Source: Paraphysomonas bandaiensis (lineage: Eukaryota > Chrysophyceae). From it: 64,000 nt of DNA. Under the pieces are notes generated by a model, which did not search any database, was not told the origin of the DNA, and worked only from the letters and a program-made list of their open reading frames with translations. Below, in pieces: positions 33,305 through 43,978 of this stretch (within the stretch, counting starts at the first letter, position 1; each line of letters opens with the position of its first letter). The stretch covers positions 1 to 64,000 of the forward strand of contig CBFFRP010000281.1 of assembly GCA_965644295.1 (NCBI GenBank). Direction: 5' to 3'. The translations under genes were made by a program, and so were the position numbers.

Positions 33305-33582
33305 TTACAAGTTCATGTGTATTGCAATGTATGAACCCCACCAAGAATGTGTTGTAAACTATAATGAGATTGAAACTTCATCGACTTTTTCTTGCAATTT
33401 AGTTCCGTTCACTAGGCTCAAATATATGTGTTAAATAGTTTCAATGCACTACACGTAGATAGTTTTAGTATCAGGTTTGATGAGTAAACCTGTTACATGT
33501 GTGGGGTTAATATTATTCCGAAATGCTTGTCTTCCTTTCAAAGTTTGTACTTCGAAAGAAAAGTGATAATATACAACGGTAA

Positions 33583-33846
33583 AATAAAGAATTGATCTTT
33601 ATAATAGTAAAACAATGTTGTGATTATTAGAGTGTAAGTAATGAACACGATAGAGTGAAAATTATGAATAACAATATAGAACGTACATCATGCACAACGG
33701 AATAGTTAGAAGTGTAACTGATAATGACGACGTTATGATGACGATCACGTATCTTCGACAGATACTCTCTCTAATTCAGTTCATGGTATATTTCATTGAA
33801 CATTATAACTCACAGATGCAATCATGTGTTAAGCTGAATCCTAATA
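33583..33846 (-). repeat. 3' LTR of the Copia element
   Basis: 264 bp, the direct repeat of 39051-39314. It is preceded on the element strand by the polypurine tract GAGGGGGCG. Confidence 0.95.
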
Positions 33847-34046
33847 CGCCCCCTCAATGAAATAATTAGTGAACCGTAGATAATAGAGAGAATATGAACT
33901 TATGCACACTGAGAGTAAAAACCAGAGTAGCAGTCACTAGTCAATAATAAGCGAACTGCAGAGATGCCATATTGTGAGACCATCCTTCTAGTCCAGCATC
34001 ATGTATTGAATAAAAGTAAAAAAAAATGGTAAAAACTCCGTGTAAC

Positions 34047-36839
34047 TCAAACTAGCCACCTAGGTCGCTTGTGGCTTGTTAATTGTGATTTAGGTGTCTC
34101 TGAGGTTGTTGATCGCTTCCTGTTGTTGCTGGATGGGATGTCGAACCCAGCTCCCCCCATCAATGTAGTTCGCAATTGAAGAAAATTAGTTGCTCCTAGT
34201 GGTTTCGTGAGAAGATCGGCTAACATTGACGTGGTGGGAATATGGTCAACAGTCAATTGGTTTTCGGCAATATTTTCTCGAATGAAATGATACCGTATCG
34301 CAATATGTTTCGTACGACGATGATGAGTAGGATTGTAACATAATTGGACTGCCCCTTTATTATCGCACCAAATAGTTGTTGAGAATGGAAGTTTGAAACC
34401 AATTTCTGATAATAAAGAGCGTAGCCATAATGCTTCCTGAGCTGCTGACGATAGAGCCATATACTCAGCTTCAGTAGATGACAATGCCACAGTTGTCTGT
34501 AATCGAGATTGCCATGATATAAGACAATTACCTATGAAGAATGTAAAAGCTGTAGTGGACCGTCGAGTGAGGTGACACCGTGCCCAATCGCTATCGCAGT
34601 ATCCTGACAATGTTATGTGGGATCCAGAATATATCAATCCTTGCTTAGCAGTGCCTTTGAGATACCTAAGAACATGTAACGCAGCATTACAGGTAGTTAG
34701 ATTAGGCATATCAGAAAATCTGGCAAGAGTATTGACTGCATAAGCGATATCCGGTCGAGTGCATACAGCTAGATACATCAGGGAACCTATGAGTTCCTTG
34801 TAGGGGAAATTCTGAACATAACTTTGATTTGACTCTGAAAGATGATTGTATTCATGTAAATCATAGTTGAAAGACAGTAACATAGGTGTTGACATGGGTT
34901 TACTGTCGGACATGTTGAATTTGTCCAGTAGTTTTCTGACATACTGCTCCTGACTGAGAGTTGTGATATTTTTGTCAAAATCTTGATGAATGGAGATGCC
35001 CAAGTAATAATCTAGGAGTCCGAGATCCGTAATTTCGAACTTTTTGGATAAATGGTCTTTGAATTGTTGGATATCAGTGTCGGATGTAGATGCTATAATA
35101 ATATCGTCCACATACATGGCTATTAGCATAATCCTGCCATTAATCTGCTTTTTGAATATACACGGGTCAGATATTAGTCTGGTGAAACCCATATCTAGCA
35201 TAAAATTTGTACAGCACTTATACCAGTTAAGACCTGCTTGCTTTAGACCATAGATGCTTTTCATCAGTTTGAGGACTTTTCCGTCAGGGACGTCCATGCC
35301 AGGAGGGGGATGCATGTATATGTCCTCTTCGAGGTCAGCATTGATGTACGCAGTTGTGAAATCGATTTGGTGCAATTTGAGTTTCATAATAGTCGAAAGG
35401 GCAATAATTGTACGTAGTGATGTAGCCTTCGCGACGGGGCTGTATGTATCATTGTAATCGATGCCTTGGATTTGAGTAAAACCCTGTGCGACTAGTCGAG
35501 CCTTGAATTTGATATCATTCTGTTTTCTTTTTATTTTGAATATGAGTTTCCCCTTTATGGCTCTTGCTCCAGGTGGTAACGCAGTGTATCTCCAGCACCC
35601 TTTCCTCTGAAGAGTGGATATTTCTCTATTGATAGCATCGATCCACTGCTGTTTATATTTACCTGAAATAGCATCTTGAACACTCTTTGGTGTATCGGTT
35701 AGCTCGTCAATGTCATCGCAATTACTGATAGCATGCATAACAATATCAATATTGTTTGTATGTAATTTTGATATACATTGTGTGTCATGTGCCATATGAT
35801 TTACTACATGTTTGGCATTTACATCACATGTATATACACCATCACCAAGTTTATGTATATTTACAATTACCCGTTTCCTGGCCATTCTCTTGCTTCGGAG
35901 AACACTCTTTTTACCAGCTAAAAATTGCTGTTTTGCTGTAGCACGGACCTTACTTGGCCCTTCAGGTGTATCCTGATTTTCCCAATCTCCCGATGAATCA
36001 GCAGGCTTGTTGCAGCGTTTGGCCACACGCTGACGCACACGATCCACTTGACCGTGTGGTGCCGGATTCGGCACTAGATTCCCATTGAATTTTTTCGGAG
36101 GGCGAGTCTTCGCTATCTTTGCATCGGAGTGGGTAGGTTCACACCGATGGCTGCTGATTCTCTCCTGCGCGGCATCATGATGTCTTAGATTCACGCCACT
36201 CCCCCTGGAAGTAGCGTCTGGCGCTGGAGATCCATTAACTGTATCGGGGTCTCGATCTGATTTGCTGGATTTATGTATTGGATTTTTCGATCGAGAAGTA
36301 TTACATTTGAGACCAACTGCTTTGAGTTCAATGTAGTCTTCAGTATACTTTTCGACGTCTGCAGCATGAATGGGGTCTTCGAGCTGGATGAGTCGTGTCT
36401 TGTCACCGCTGTCGTCCACTAGACCACGATACGCTGCGATTAATCCTTTTCTGAGCTTTATTTGAGTCGTTACATATGTTAATCCATCGTCTGGATCTAC
36501 ATGAGCTAGACCTATGAGATATTTGAAACTTTCTACTGTCCTGGAGGTCTCATTCTCTCTGAAGATCTCATTTATCTCCTTAAAATATCTCTTATCCGCT
36601 GGTGGAACGCATTCGTTGAAAAATACATGTCCTGATATAACAAAGTCTCTTAATGCGGGAACGAAGACTATATATCCAGGACCATCCTCTCGATAGCCCA
36701 TAAAATACCCAGGCCAGCTATGTCTGTCCCAATTGTTCTTTCGGAGACTGGAATCGATATTCACAAAGCATTTACATCCCCATATTCTGGCATAACTCAA
36801 GTCTGGTATTTCGTTTTCGATGAATTGGAGTGGGGACAT
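34047..36839 (-). CDS. Copia integrase C-terminal part, reverse transcriptase and RNase H
   Basis: 930 codons from an internal Met; the same frame is open upstream to about 37,060 and there encodes the rest of the integrase core with its catalytic Glu, so this is the continuation of the upstream frame, not a separate gene. After a long basic linker, reverse transcriptase begins near residue 400: WRYTALPPGARAIKGKLIFK, QIDFTTAYINADLEEDIYMH with a catalytic Asp, SIYGLKQAGLNWY, and AMYVDDIIIAS (YVDD near 577). RNase H follows: GYCDSDWARCHLTRRST, SSTEAEYMALSSAAQEALWL, and HHRRTKHIAIRYHFIRE. The C-terminus (MLADLLTKPLG) is canonical for Copia. All catalytic residues of RT and RNase H are present. 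Confidence 0.93.
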   Translation of the reverse strand: MSPLQFIENEIPDLSYARIWGCKCFVNIDSSLRKNNWDRHSWPGYFMGYREDGPGYIVFVPALRDFVISGHVFFNECVPPADKRYFKEINEIFRENETSRTVESFKYLIGLAHVDPDDGLTYVTTQIKLRKGLIAAYRGLVDDSGDKTRLIQLEDPIHAADVEKYTEDYIELKAVGLKCNTSRSKNPIHKSSKSDRDPDTVNGSPAPDATSRGSGVNLRHHDAAQERISSHRCEPTHSDAKIAKTRPPKKFNGNLVPNPAPHGQVDRVRQRVAKRCNKPADSSGDWENQDTPEGPSKVRATAKQQFLAGKKSVLRSKRMARKRVIVNIHKLGDGVYTCDVNAKHVVNHMAHDTQCISKLHTNNIDIVMHAISNCDDIDELTDTPKSVQDAISGKYKQQWIDAINREISTLQRKGCWRYTALPPGARAIKGKLIFKIKRKQNDIKFKARLVAQGFTQIQGIDYNDTYSPVAKATSLRTIIALSTIMKLKLHQIDFTTAYINADLEEDIYMHPPPGMDVPDGKVLKLMKSIYGLKQAGLNWYKCCTNFMLDMGFTRLISDPCIFKKQINGRIMLIAMYVDDIIIASTSDTDIQQFKDHLSKKFEITDLGLLDYYLGISIHQDFDKNITTLSQEQYVRKLLDKFNMSDSKPMSTPMLLSFNYDLHEYNHLSESNQSYVQNFPYKELIGSLMYLAVCTRPDIAYAVNTLARFSDMPNLTTCNAALHVLRYLKGTAKQGLIYSGSHITLSGYCDSDWARCHLTRRSTTAFTFFIGNCLISWQSRLQTTVALSSTEAEYMALSSAAQEALWLRSLLSEIGFKLPFSTTIWCDNKGAVQLCYNPTHHRRTKHIAIRYHFIRENIAENQLTVDHIPTTSMLADLLTKPLGATNFLQLRTTLMGGAGFDIPSSNNRKRSTTSETPKSQLTSHKRPRWLV

Positions 36840-37051
36840 AAATCCTTTAGCTGTTTGACACGGTAACCTGTTCTTGATGTGTATTGTCGCCCTTGAGGCT
36901 TGTTCCCAGAAATTCGGTGGGAGTCCAGAGTCGATAAGGCTGCTGAGTGCTCGTTCTTTAGTTGTCCGCCATGATCGCTCTTGGAATGGGTTATCCTCAG
37001 GGGTATACGGGGAGTTGAAAGTCCATGTAGCCCCTATTGATTGAAGATACT

Positions 37052-39040
37052 CTAGAACTTTCTTGATACCAGTTCCTTCCCGCCATCCGCATGATAATGT
37101 TGTAGGCGTTTGCCTTTACTATGTAGATACATAACAACTTTCTGGATGGATTGGATGACAAAATCTTCATCTCTCGTTGGTCCGTAGGAGTCCCATTGGT
37201 GTCTGGAAGCTACATCAGTCATCCCGAGTATGTAACGGTTGCCAGTAATGATTGCCTCTGGTGCATGAGGTCCAGAAAAATCGGCTACTACTAGCTCCCC
37301 CAGCTCATTTGCTCTTCTTACACGCTTGAGCAGCATTTGTCTGATAGCGTGTCTATGTTTTCGGCGATGAGATTTACCACTAGCACAACCATCACATAGG
37401 CCACCCGATAAAGAAGTAGCATTCATCTCCGACTTCGTTAACTTAATACCCGTTACTAATTTTGACTGTACAGCTTTCTGTATGAGTCCAATTGAAGAAT
37501 GTGCCAATCTCTTATGTGCTAGAGTTGCGAGTGGGCCTGAAGCAGTTGAAGCAAGGTGGGATACGTCAATAGGAGTACCGAGGTCTGTTAACGGAATTTC
37601 ATATAGGCCTCCAACTCTCTTACCCTTTGATAGCAGTATTTCATCTTTATATATCTCAACTGATTGGTTTCCGAACAAGATTTTATACCCTAGGTCATCT
37701 AATTGGCTGATGGACACGAGTGTCCTTGAAGCATGATCCACGTGCTTGCACTTGGGGATAATACCAAGTCTTCCATGTCCTGAAGAGGTCATAGTTGATC
37801 CTGACTTAGCTGTTTGAATGTCGGTGAGGCATTCCTCATAATTGGTGATGTATCCGGCTTCAGGTGTGATGGAGACTGTGCAGCCAGAATCAAGGGTTCC
37901 CATTCCGGCTTCTTGATCAAAAACGAAGTTTGTTTCGTCGTTTGTTGGATATCCGACTCCTCCGAAGTCTCGTCCTTTCTGTTGTAGTGGACCACTGTCT
38001 TCATAATCTGCAAACTGGTCGGATTCGTCGTTTTCAGTGCTCTGGTGGGTCTGGAATCTAACCTTTTTGAATTTCCTACTGGTTGATTTGTTTCCAGAGG
38101 AACTCTTCATTTGTTGGATCCTTTCCCATGAGTGTTTGCATTCTGAAGCGATGTGTCCTTTTCCATCGCATCGGAAACACGTAATGTCCTTGTCAGCTCT
38201 CTTGTCATGTTTCGGTTTATTGGAACGGTTTCTGAAAGATGTCCCCTTTTTGCGTTTAGAATTCACTTTATTTCGGGAAAATGGGGGTTTTGAGGCTGCA
38301 AGCTGAATACTGTCGGTTTTTGATTCTTCGTTGCTTGACAAGAGCATTCCGACAGACGAGCTTCCTAATCCGCGTAGTCTGCGTATGAGTGTTTTGTAGT
38401 CATCGATAGGGTGCATCTGCAGGTTGATCGCCAGTTCACGATACGTCATATTTTCTTTGGATACCAGGCCTTGTCGAATGCGTGATATGAGATCTTGGTC
38501 ACTTATCCGATGACCATAATTAATCAGCTTGTTTCGGAGCTTTTCGACAGCGTCAAGAAAGTTGATTATCGACTGACCTTTTTTGATTTTTATGCTCTGA
38601 AACTGGCCAATCAGATCAGTGATGACGTCGTTAGTCGTTTTTTCTTTGAAGTGGTTGAGCAAGTCCGTCCAGGCGGTTTTACCGTCTCCATCGGGGACGT
38701 TCTCCAAAATCCCTTCAGCCTCTTCATTCTGACCAATGATAGAGCTTGCAATGACTGACCATAGGTAGTTATTACCTTCATCATAATATCGTTTCGCATC
38801 CTGATACTGTTCGAGTCGATACTGGTAGTCCTCGTCATCTGAGTTTTCTCCTGCTTCAGGCTCAATTGGGTGATCGTTCTGTAGAGTATAAACGATCTTA
38901 GGCTTGCGATAGAACCATGCACGGCACTTCTTCTGCCACCTGGAGAAGTTCTTCGCATCGAATTTTGGCATTGAGTCCTTTCGCTTGTCGGTTGTCGAAT
39001 CCGAGTCGGTTGAGTCGTAACTTGTAACTTTAACTGACAT
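37052..39040 (-). CDS. Copia Gag-protease-integrase N-terminal part
   Basis: 662 codons from the ATG at 39040 (MSVKVTSYDSTDSDS). Residues 30-240 form a UBN2-type Gag (FDAKNFSRWQKKCRAWFYRK; LRNKLINYGHRISDQDLISR). The CCHC zinc knuckle CFRCDGKGHIASEC is at 288-301. The aspartic protease active site (GTLDSGCTVSI) is near 385. The GAG-pre-integrase region contains LAHKRLAHSS and CDGCASGKSHRRKHRH, with the integrase zinc-binding HH-CC. The integrase core starts with VVADFSGPHAP (first catalytic Asp) and runs to the second catalytic Asp (YHADGGKEL). The frame stops there at a TAG, 200 bp before the third catalytic residue, because of a frame change. Confidence 0.93.
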   Translation of the reverse strand: MSVKVTSYDSTDSDSTTDKRKDSMPKFDAKNFSRWQKKCRAWFYRKPKIVYTLQNDHPIEPEAGENSDDEDYQYRLEQYQDAKRYYDEGNNYLWSVIASSIIGQNEEAEGILENVPDGDGKTAWTDLLNHFKEKTTNDVITDLIGQFQSIKIKKGQSIINFLDAVEKLRNKLINYGHRISDQDLISRIRQGLVSKENMTYRELAINLQMHPIDDYKTLIRRLRGLGSSSVGMLLSSNEESKTDSIQLAASKPPFSRNKVNSKRKKGTSFRNRSNKPKHDKRADKDITCFRCDGKGHIASECKHSWERIQQMKSSSGNKSTSRKFKKVRFQTHQSTENDESDQFADYEDSGPLQQKGRDFGGVGYPTNDETNFVFDQEAGMGTLDSGCTVSITPEAGYITNYEECLTDIQTAKSGSTMTSSGHGRLGIIPKCKHVDHASRTLVSISQLDDLGYKILFGNQSVEIYKDEILLSKGKRVGGLYEIPLTDLGTPIDVSHLASTASGPLATLAHKRLAHSSIGLIQKAVQSKLVTGIKLTKSEMNATSLSGGLCDGCASGKSHRRKHRHAIRQMLLKRVRRANELGELVVADFSGPHAPEAIITGNRYILGMTDVASRHQWDSYGPTRDEDFVIQSIQKVVMYLHSKGKRLQHYHADGGKELVSRKF

Positions 39041-39050
39041 CTCGCTACCA

Positions 39051-39314
39051 AATAAAGAATTGATCTTTATAATAGTAAAACAATGTTGTGATTATTAGAG
39101 TGTAAGTAATGAACACGATAGAGTGAAAATTATGAATAACAATATAGAACGTACATCATGCACAACGGAATAGTTAGAAGTGTAACTGATAATGACGACG
39201 TTATGATGACGATCACGTATCTTCGACAGATACTCTCTCTAATTCAGTTCATGGTATATTTCATTGAACATTATAACTCACAGATGCAATCATGTGTTAA
39301 GCTGAATCCTAATA
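39051..39314 (-). repeat. 5' LTR of the Copia element
   Basis: 264 bp, the direct repeat of 33583-33846. It is followed on the element strand by the primer-binding site TGGTAGCGAG and, 10 bp on, the gag ATG at 39040. Confidence 0.95.
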
Positions 39315-39339
39315 GGTAATAAGCTGTTTCAGTATTAAG

Positions 39340-39500
39340 ATCAAACTATTTCAGTTTCTCAATATCATCACAGCATTTGTACATCACTATATTTTCACTG
39401 TATTCTCGTACATTGTTTTCAAGTGACATACTGAATATACTAGAATAAGATCCATATTCTAATAACGAAGACTGTAGTTAATCAGTATCGAGGGGGCGTA
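39340..39500 (+). repeat. Dispersed repeat, copy 1, ending in a retroelement-like purine tract
   Basis: From AGATCAAACTATTTCAGTTT to about 39462 it matches 55328-55462 with few differences (shared TCATCACAGCATTTGTACAT). At 39490 it reads GAGGGGGCGTATTA, identical to the polypurine-tract/LTR junction of the Copia element but in the opposite orientation and followed by different sequence. It may be the 3' end of an older related element. Confidence 0.6.
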
Positions 39501-39712
39501 TTACTTATTCTATTAGCATTGTAGCACTGATTTTGCATAAGCACTACAACAATTAGGGTTAGCACGAAACATATCATCAATATTAACGAAACACTGTACA
39601 CACGAAAACCACAGAGGCTATTTCGTAGCCGTATATCCATAATGCGAAATTGTGTTCTACATCATTTCGTCATATAATGAGAAAGATAAATATTTCAAAC
39701 TTCCAGTGCAAA

Positions 39713-42119
39713 CTATTTCATTGCTGACGGTCTACGGTAGCTTTTTCGTCTCCGAGAAAGCTCTGCTTCTCTCTGTTCATTTCTTTCTTGCTGCTGTAAA
39801 CGTCTAGCCTCCTGTTCTTCCATCATGACAATATCGCGCGCAGCATACTGCACAAGCTCCAATCCTCCATCAGTAAGAAGGAAAAATGGAATGCCGCTAC
39901 ATAAAAGTTAGAACAGAGGGTTAGTATAAGAGAGTGTGCCTACAAGAGATGTTTATGAGGATCTTCTGCTGCAATTCTTAATTCAGCTGTCGGCATTCGG
40001 AGATATCTCCTTGCATCGGACTTATTAAGAGTCTGGTCAGATCAGATATCATAAAAAAGGATATGTTAGCTTTTCACATAATCTTACAGGTTTCGCAGCC
40101 TTTTGTAGTTGTTCCCATCTGCAGGAGGCCATGGTGCAATACTTGAATCGCTCATTGGCAAGAATGGCCTTGGCATGTTTCATGTACACTGGGTCTTCAG
40201 CAACACTCTCCTCAGATTGCGAGAATACTCCACTTTGTGATGCGTCTCGTAGTCCTTTCATATTTACTCGGCGCTTCTTCATCGTTAATAAGTTGCGTAT
40301 ATTGCAGCGCATCTAGCGTGCAAACATTAACGTGCGCAATAATATAGGCTTAATTTTTTACTCTTTCAACGTGCTTCACTGTTTCTCCATACATACGTGT
40401 TTGCATCGTTGCTCGAACAGATTCAATCTAGCACGAAGTAGAATTAATATACAAATAATATCAATTCTTCCAACCTCATCTCGTCGTAGTTGCTTACGAC
40501 GTACGATCCTTCTCGCAACAACAGCCTTATCAAGTGCCAAGCATAATAACTGAATAAAGCACATATGTAAATCTTAGACAGCAACAGAAAATAATTACAC
40601 CTTCAGTCGAGCTCGCGTACACACGAGATATCCACGACACCACTTTTGGACCTGCGACAACACTAAAGCATATATAAAATCATAAACGTGGCAAAAATAC
40701 CATAGTGATATTTCTCCGAAATGTATACATTTGTGTAGCCCTCGTATTGACAGAAACTGCAGATTTAATGAAGTGCTATACACCTATTATTAGTAGAGAA
40801 GTACATAGCATTGGATAATGGCTTGCCGTTAGAATGCTTGTTGCGGCTCGTCTCTGCCGTAACTCCCTCTTAGCCCAGAGCATACACGACACCATTTTGT
40901 AGACGGAAATGTACTTAATGTGTCTCTTCAAAAGTGCACGGCTTTTATATTCTTTGAACCACCTTTAAGTCCAAGAATCAGTTCGTAATCATAAATGTAA
41001 AAACACTGACCTGGCAATTCGTGTGGCACTACAATTTCTGAGTGCTTTTAACCTCATCTGAGCGCGGTAAGATAGAAGGTCAGCTGCGGACAGGTGTAAC
41101 ACACTGTTTGACCACATAAAAATTTAGCATAGAAAATCTTCATCTAGAGAGTGTACCTTGCGCGGCTCATGTGAGAAACTATATGAAGCCATATCATTTG
41201 TCGTTGACGACGTTCCATAGCAGCTTCACGATTCAGCTTGAATTTAATCTTCTTTGCCTTTTTTTCTTCGATCAATTGCAACTTTCTCTCCTTCTCCTGA
41301 CGTTGGATTTCATCTCGTTTTCGACGAATTTCTTTATTCGACATGGAAACATGCATTGCGCTTCCCCGTCGCTGAGAAGGTGGTGCTCGCTTTGCGTCTA
41401 TCTCATTTCGTCTTGGTCTCGCCCAGTCATCGTCACTAGTGTTGTCATGTATCTCACCGTGTAGAGAGTGCACAAAACTAAGTTCCGCCAGCTCAGTACT
41501 ATCTAATCCATCAATAGTAGATATCCTCGCAATGTCTTCATACTCCTGATTCTCGCTATGTGTAGCAGAAGTCCTTTCTCTGAATCTTTTCACATGTCTG
41601 CTTCGCTTTCTCTGTAGCTTGTTCGCCTTCTCAGTGTCAATATCATCCACGATCTGCGCTATTAGCGCAGGATCAATCTCTCTCTTCACACCAGAGCCCA
41701 GCTTTGAAGCTAATATTGCATTCGCCTTTTCTTCATAAACACGTTCGCGTCTGTTTTTAATAGCTTGTTTCCGCAAAGCCTCCATAGTAGACATAGGTAT
41801 TGGCTTAGGAAAAATATCATCACGATGTTGTTGCCTGTAAAATACAGTCACATGCAATGAGTGCATATATAGTAACTTACGGCACAAAACACGACTTCGA
41901 CTGTGGAATGCGTTTACAGTTCCTCATTTGTCGCAGTGCGTCATGAACATGACTCTTGCAACCGGCTGATTTGGGTCTCTGAGAGTGAATAGAAGAGGCG
42001 GATATTGATGCTAATGCTGGTGATGGTGAGGACGATGAGGGGGCTCGATTGGCTCTGTATGTGTCACGAGTCAGAGCCATGTCATCCAGCACACTCACAA
42101 CACTTCGACTGCCTGACAT
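39713..42119 (-). CDS. IQ-motif coiled-coil protein (multi-exon)
   Basis: Starts at the ATG at 42119 (MSGSRSVVSVLDDMALTRD); exon 1 ends in KSCFVP and joins QQHRDDIFPKPIPMSTMEAL across a 46-bp intron at about 41836-41881. The second exon is highly charged and helical (RRKRDEIQRQEKERKLQLIE). Several short exons follow, among them HLSAADLLSYRAQMRLKALR, RWFKEYKSRALLKRH and VQKWCRGYLVCTRARLK. The last is a good IQ motif, the calmodulin-binding type. Later exons carry DKAVVARRIVRRKQLRRDE and KHAKAILANERFKYCTMASC. The last exon runs IPFFLLTDGGLELVQYAARD to a charged tail ending RRPSAMK, with TAG at 39713-39715. Exact junctions of the middle exons (40380-41110) are uncertain. A cytoskeletal or ciliary calmodulin-binding role is inference. 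Confidence 0.6.
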
Positions 42120-43978
42120 CAGTATGCTTGTGGTTATAGTCGCAGTTATTCAGGGAAAATATAAGCAGTTATGTATATATATATCAATAATCACAGATCA
42201 GCGCATCCTCATAGTGCTGTGTATGCACAGTACACTATATGCATATGTACTACAGCAGCATGCGGTAGATCGATAGGTGAGATGGAGTCGACACACGACT
42301 ATCAGTAGCCCACTGTGCTATAATACTGAGCAACACTCGTGTAGATTAGTGCATTGCGCGGCCTATGAACGCTCTGATATACAGTACCACATATCACAGT
42401 GTACAGTGAAGTCAAGTGAAGTCAAGTGAAGTGAGCCTATAGCAGCATTATAGGAAGTATTGTGCTGTAGCTGTAATCCGATACACATAACCGTCCAATG
42501 TGTTGTTTTGATGTTAAAAAACACATGTTTGATTTTTCTTTAGTATAAAAATGCCCACTTTCGAGTAGTGTGTAGCTAAAATACGGTATATTAGAAGGTT
42601 AGCAGTCCCTGAGCGTAGTTGCTCTCTACGTCTAGATGTATGAACATTCATGTGGACGAAGTGTTACGTTTCACGTATTTGAGTGTCGGGAATGTGTGAT
42701 GGCGGATATAATATCTGATAAGTGTGGCTATGGAAGGCACGGTTATGTGATAGTTGACGGGAGTACACTGCTGTATGTAATTATCGGTTGAACTTACTCC
42801 GATTTGAGTAGAACGGATTATAGCCTATCACTTATCCGCAATGAAAGATCATTTCTCCGCTATATCTGCATTAAAGTGTACACGGCATATATTTGAAATG
42901 CACAGATGACGCCGAGATATATATACACCTGAAGAAGGCTAAGAAAATCAATCCAGAACACTTTTAACTAGAGCGCATAGTCAATACACAACAATAACGA
43001 ATATATCATATACAATTTTATAACCACGATTACTTTACTCTCTGAACAAAGTTTTACTTTTTCCGAAAGTAAATTGTGGGACCATGTGCAATTGTGGGGG
43101 TACTATTGAACAAGAAATCTTATATTTACACTAATTACAAACCCTTGAAGATTTTCAATACAAACTGTATATGGAAAATACTTCCCACTGATGTCTCAGT
43201 CAAGATTATATGTCTATTTAGTACATCATGTTGATGGCGGTGAATATATCTGCCTCCTATTATCAACACAATGCTGCATCGAATCCCATATATATATAGA
43301 TGTATATCGTACCCGTAGAGCTTTAGCAAATGTAATGTTGAGAAATCCGATTCCCAATGACCCGTTTAATAGTATTGTACAATCAGTAACCAAGAGAAGA
43401 ATGAGTACGTCGTATTCACACAATACACACCATAATTTCTGCATATTCTCTGTGTAGCTAACTCATTATAAAGTTTAACTATATTCTTAATAGTTGATCG
43501 GATCTCTCCATGTTGTCAGTAGCAATTCCGAAAACCACAAACCATTTTACTATGGCTTAGTTATATAACAAACAGCGCAGCGGCACTGTATTCGATCTAG
43601 AAGAAATGCCTGTATATACGTAAACTCTTTCTCTCTATTTGTGACCTTACTCTATATGAGCCAACGCTTTGAACTTAGAACTGAACAATACAGCCAGGTC
43701 TCCTACCACTCCGACCTATGGCCCATCCATTTTAATATTTTCATTAGAATGTCTCTATAACTAGTATTTTAAGGTGCATATGTGTGTGCAAACTTTCTTG
43801 ATGAATGTGGTTACGAGTTTCTAAATCATATTTACAGAGTTATAGCTCCCAGAGATTCACTGTCCGATTGACATAGTATAACTACAGTTGCAAAATCAGC
43901 GAACCACTTAACACCAACTAGTACTCAAGCATCACATATAAGCTTATGATACAAACATACACATGTTTTGAATTCGAA
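42120..43978. other. Intergenic, nothing supported
   Basis: 1.86 kb of AT-rich DNA. A small tandem GAAGTCAAGTGAAGTCAAGT lies near 42410-42432, and a TATATATATATAT stretch at 42174-42184. No frame resembles a protein family. Confidence 0.4.

Larger units (their letters stand above)
33583..39314 (-). mobile_element. Complete Ty1/Copia retrotransposon, 5732 bp
   Basis: Bounded by two 264-bp LTRs and a perfect 5-bp target-site duplication GGTAA (33578-33582 and 39315-39319). On the minus strand, after the 5' LTR (39314-39051), the primer-binding site TGGTAGCGAG starts at 39050, then gag-pol follows. A purine tract GAGGGGGCG ends next to the 3' LTR at 33847. The order gag, protease, integrase, reverse transcriptase, RNase H is that of Copia. 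LTR termini are TATTAGG...CTTTATT, lacking the usual TG...CA. By eye the two LTRs are identical, so insertion is recent. The coding frame is broken once in integrase, at about 37054. Confidence 0.95.

Noticed and set aside
36839-37052. Separate start for an independent pol gene at 36839
   Set aside because: The same frame is open further upstream and encodes essential integrase residues, so the Met is internal.
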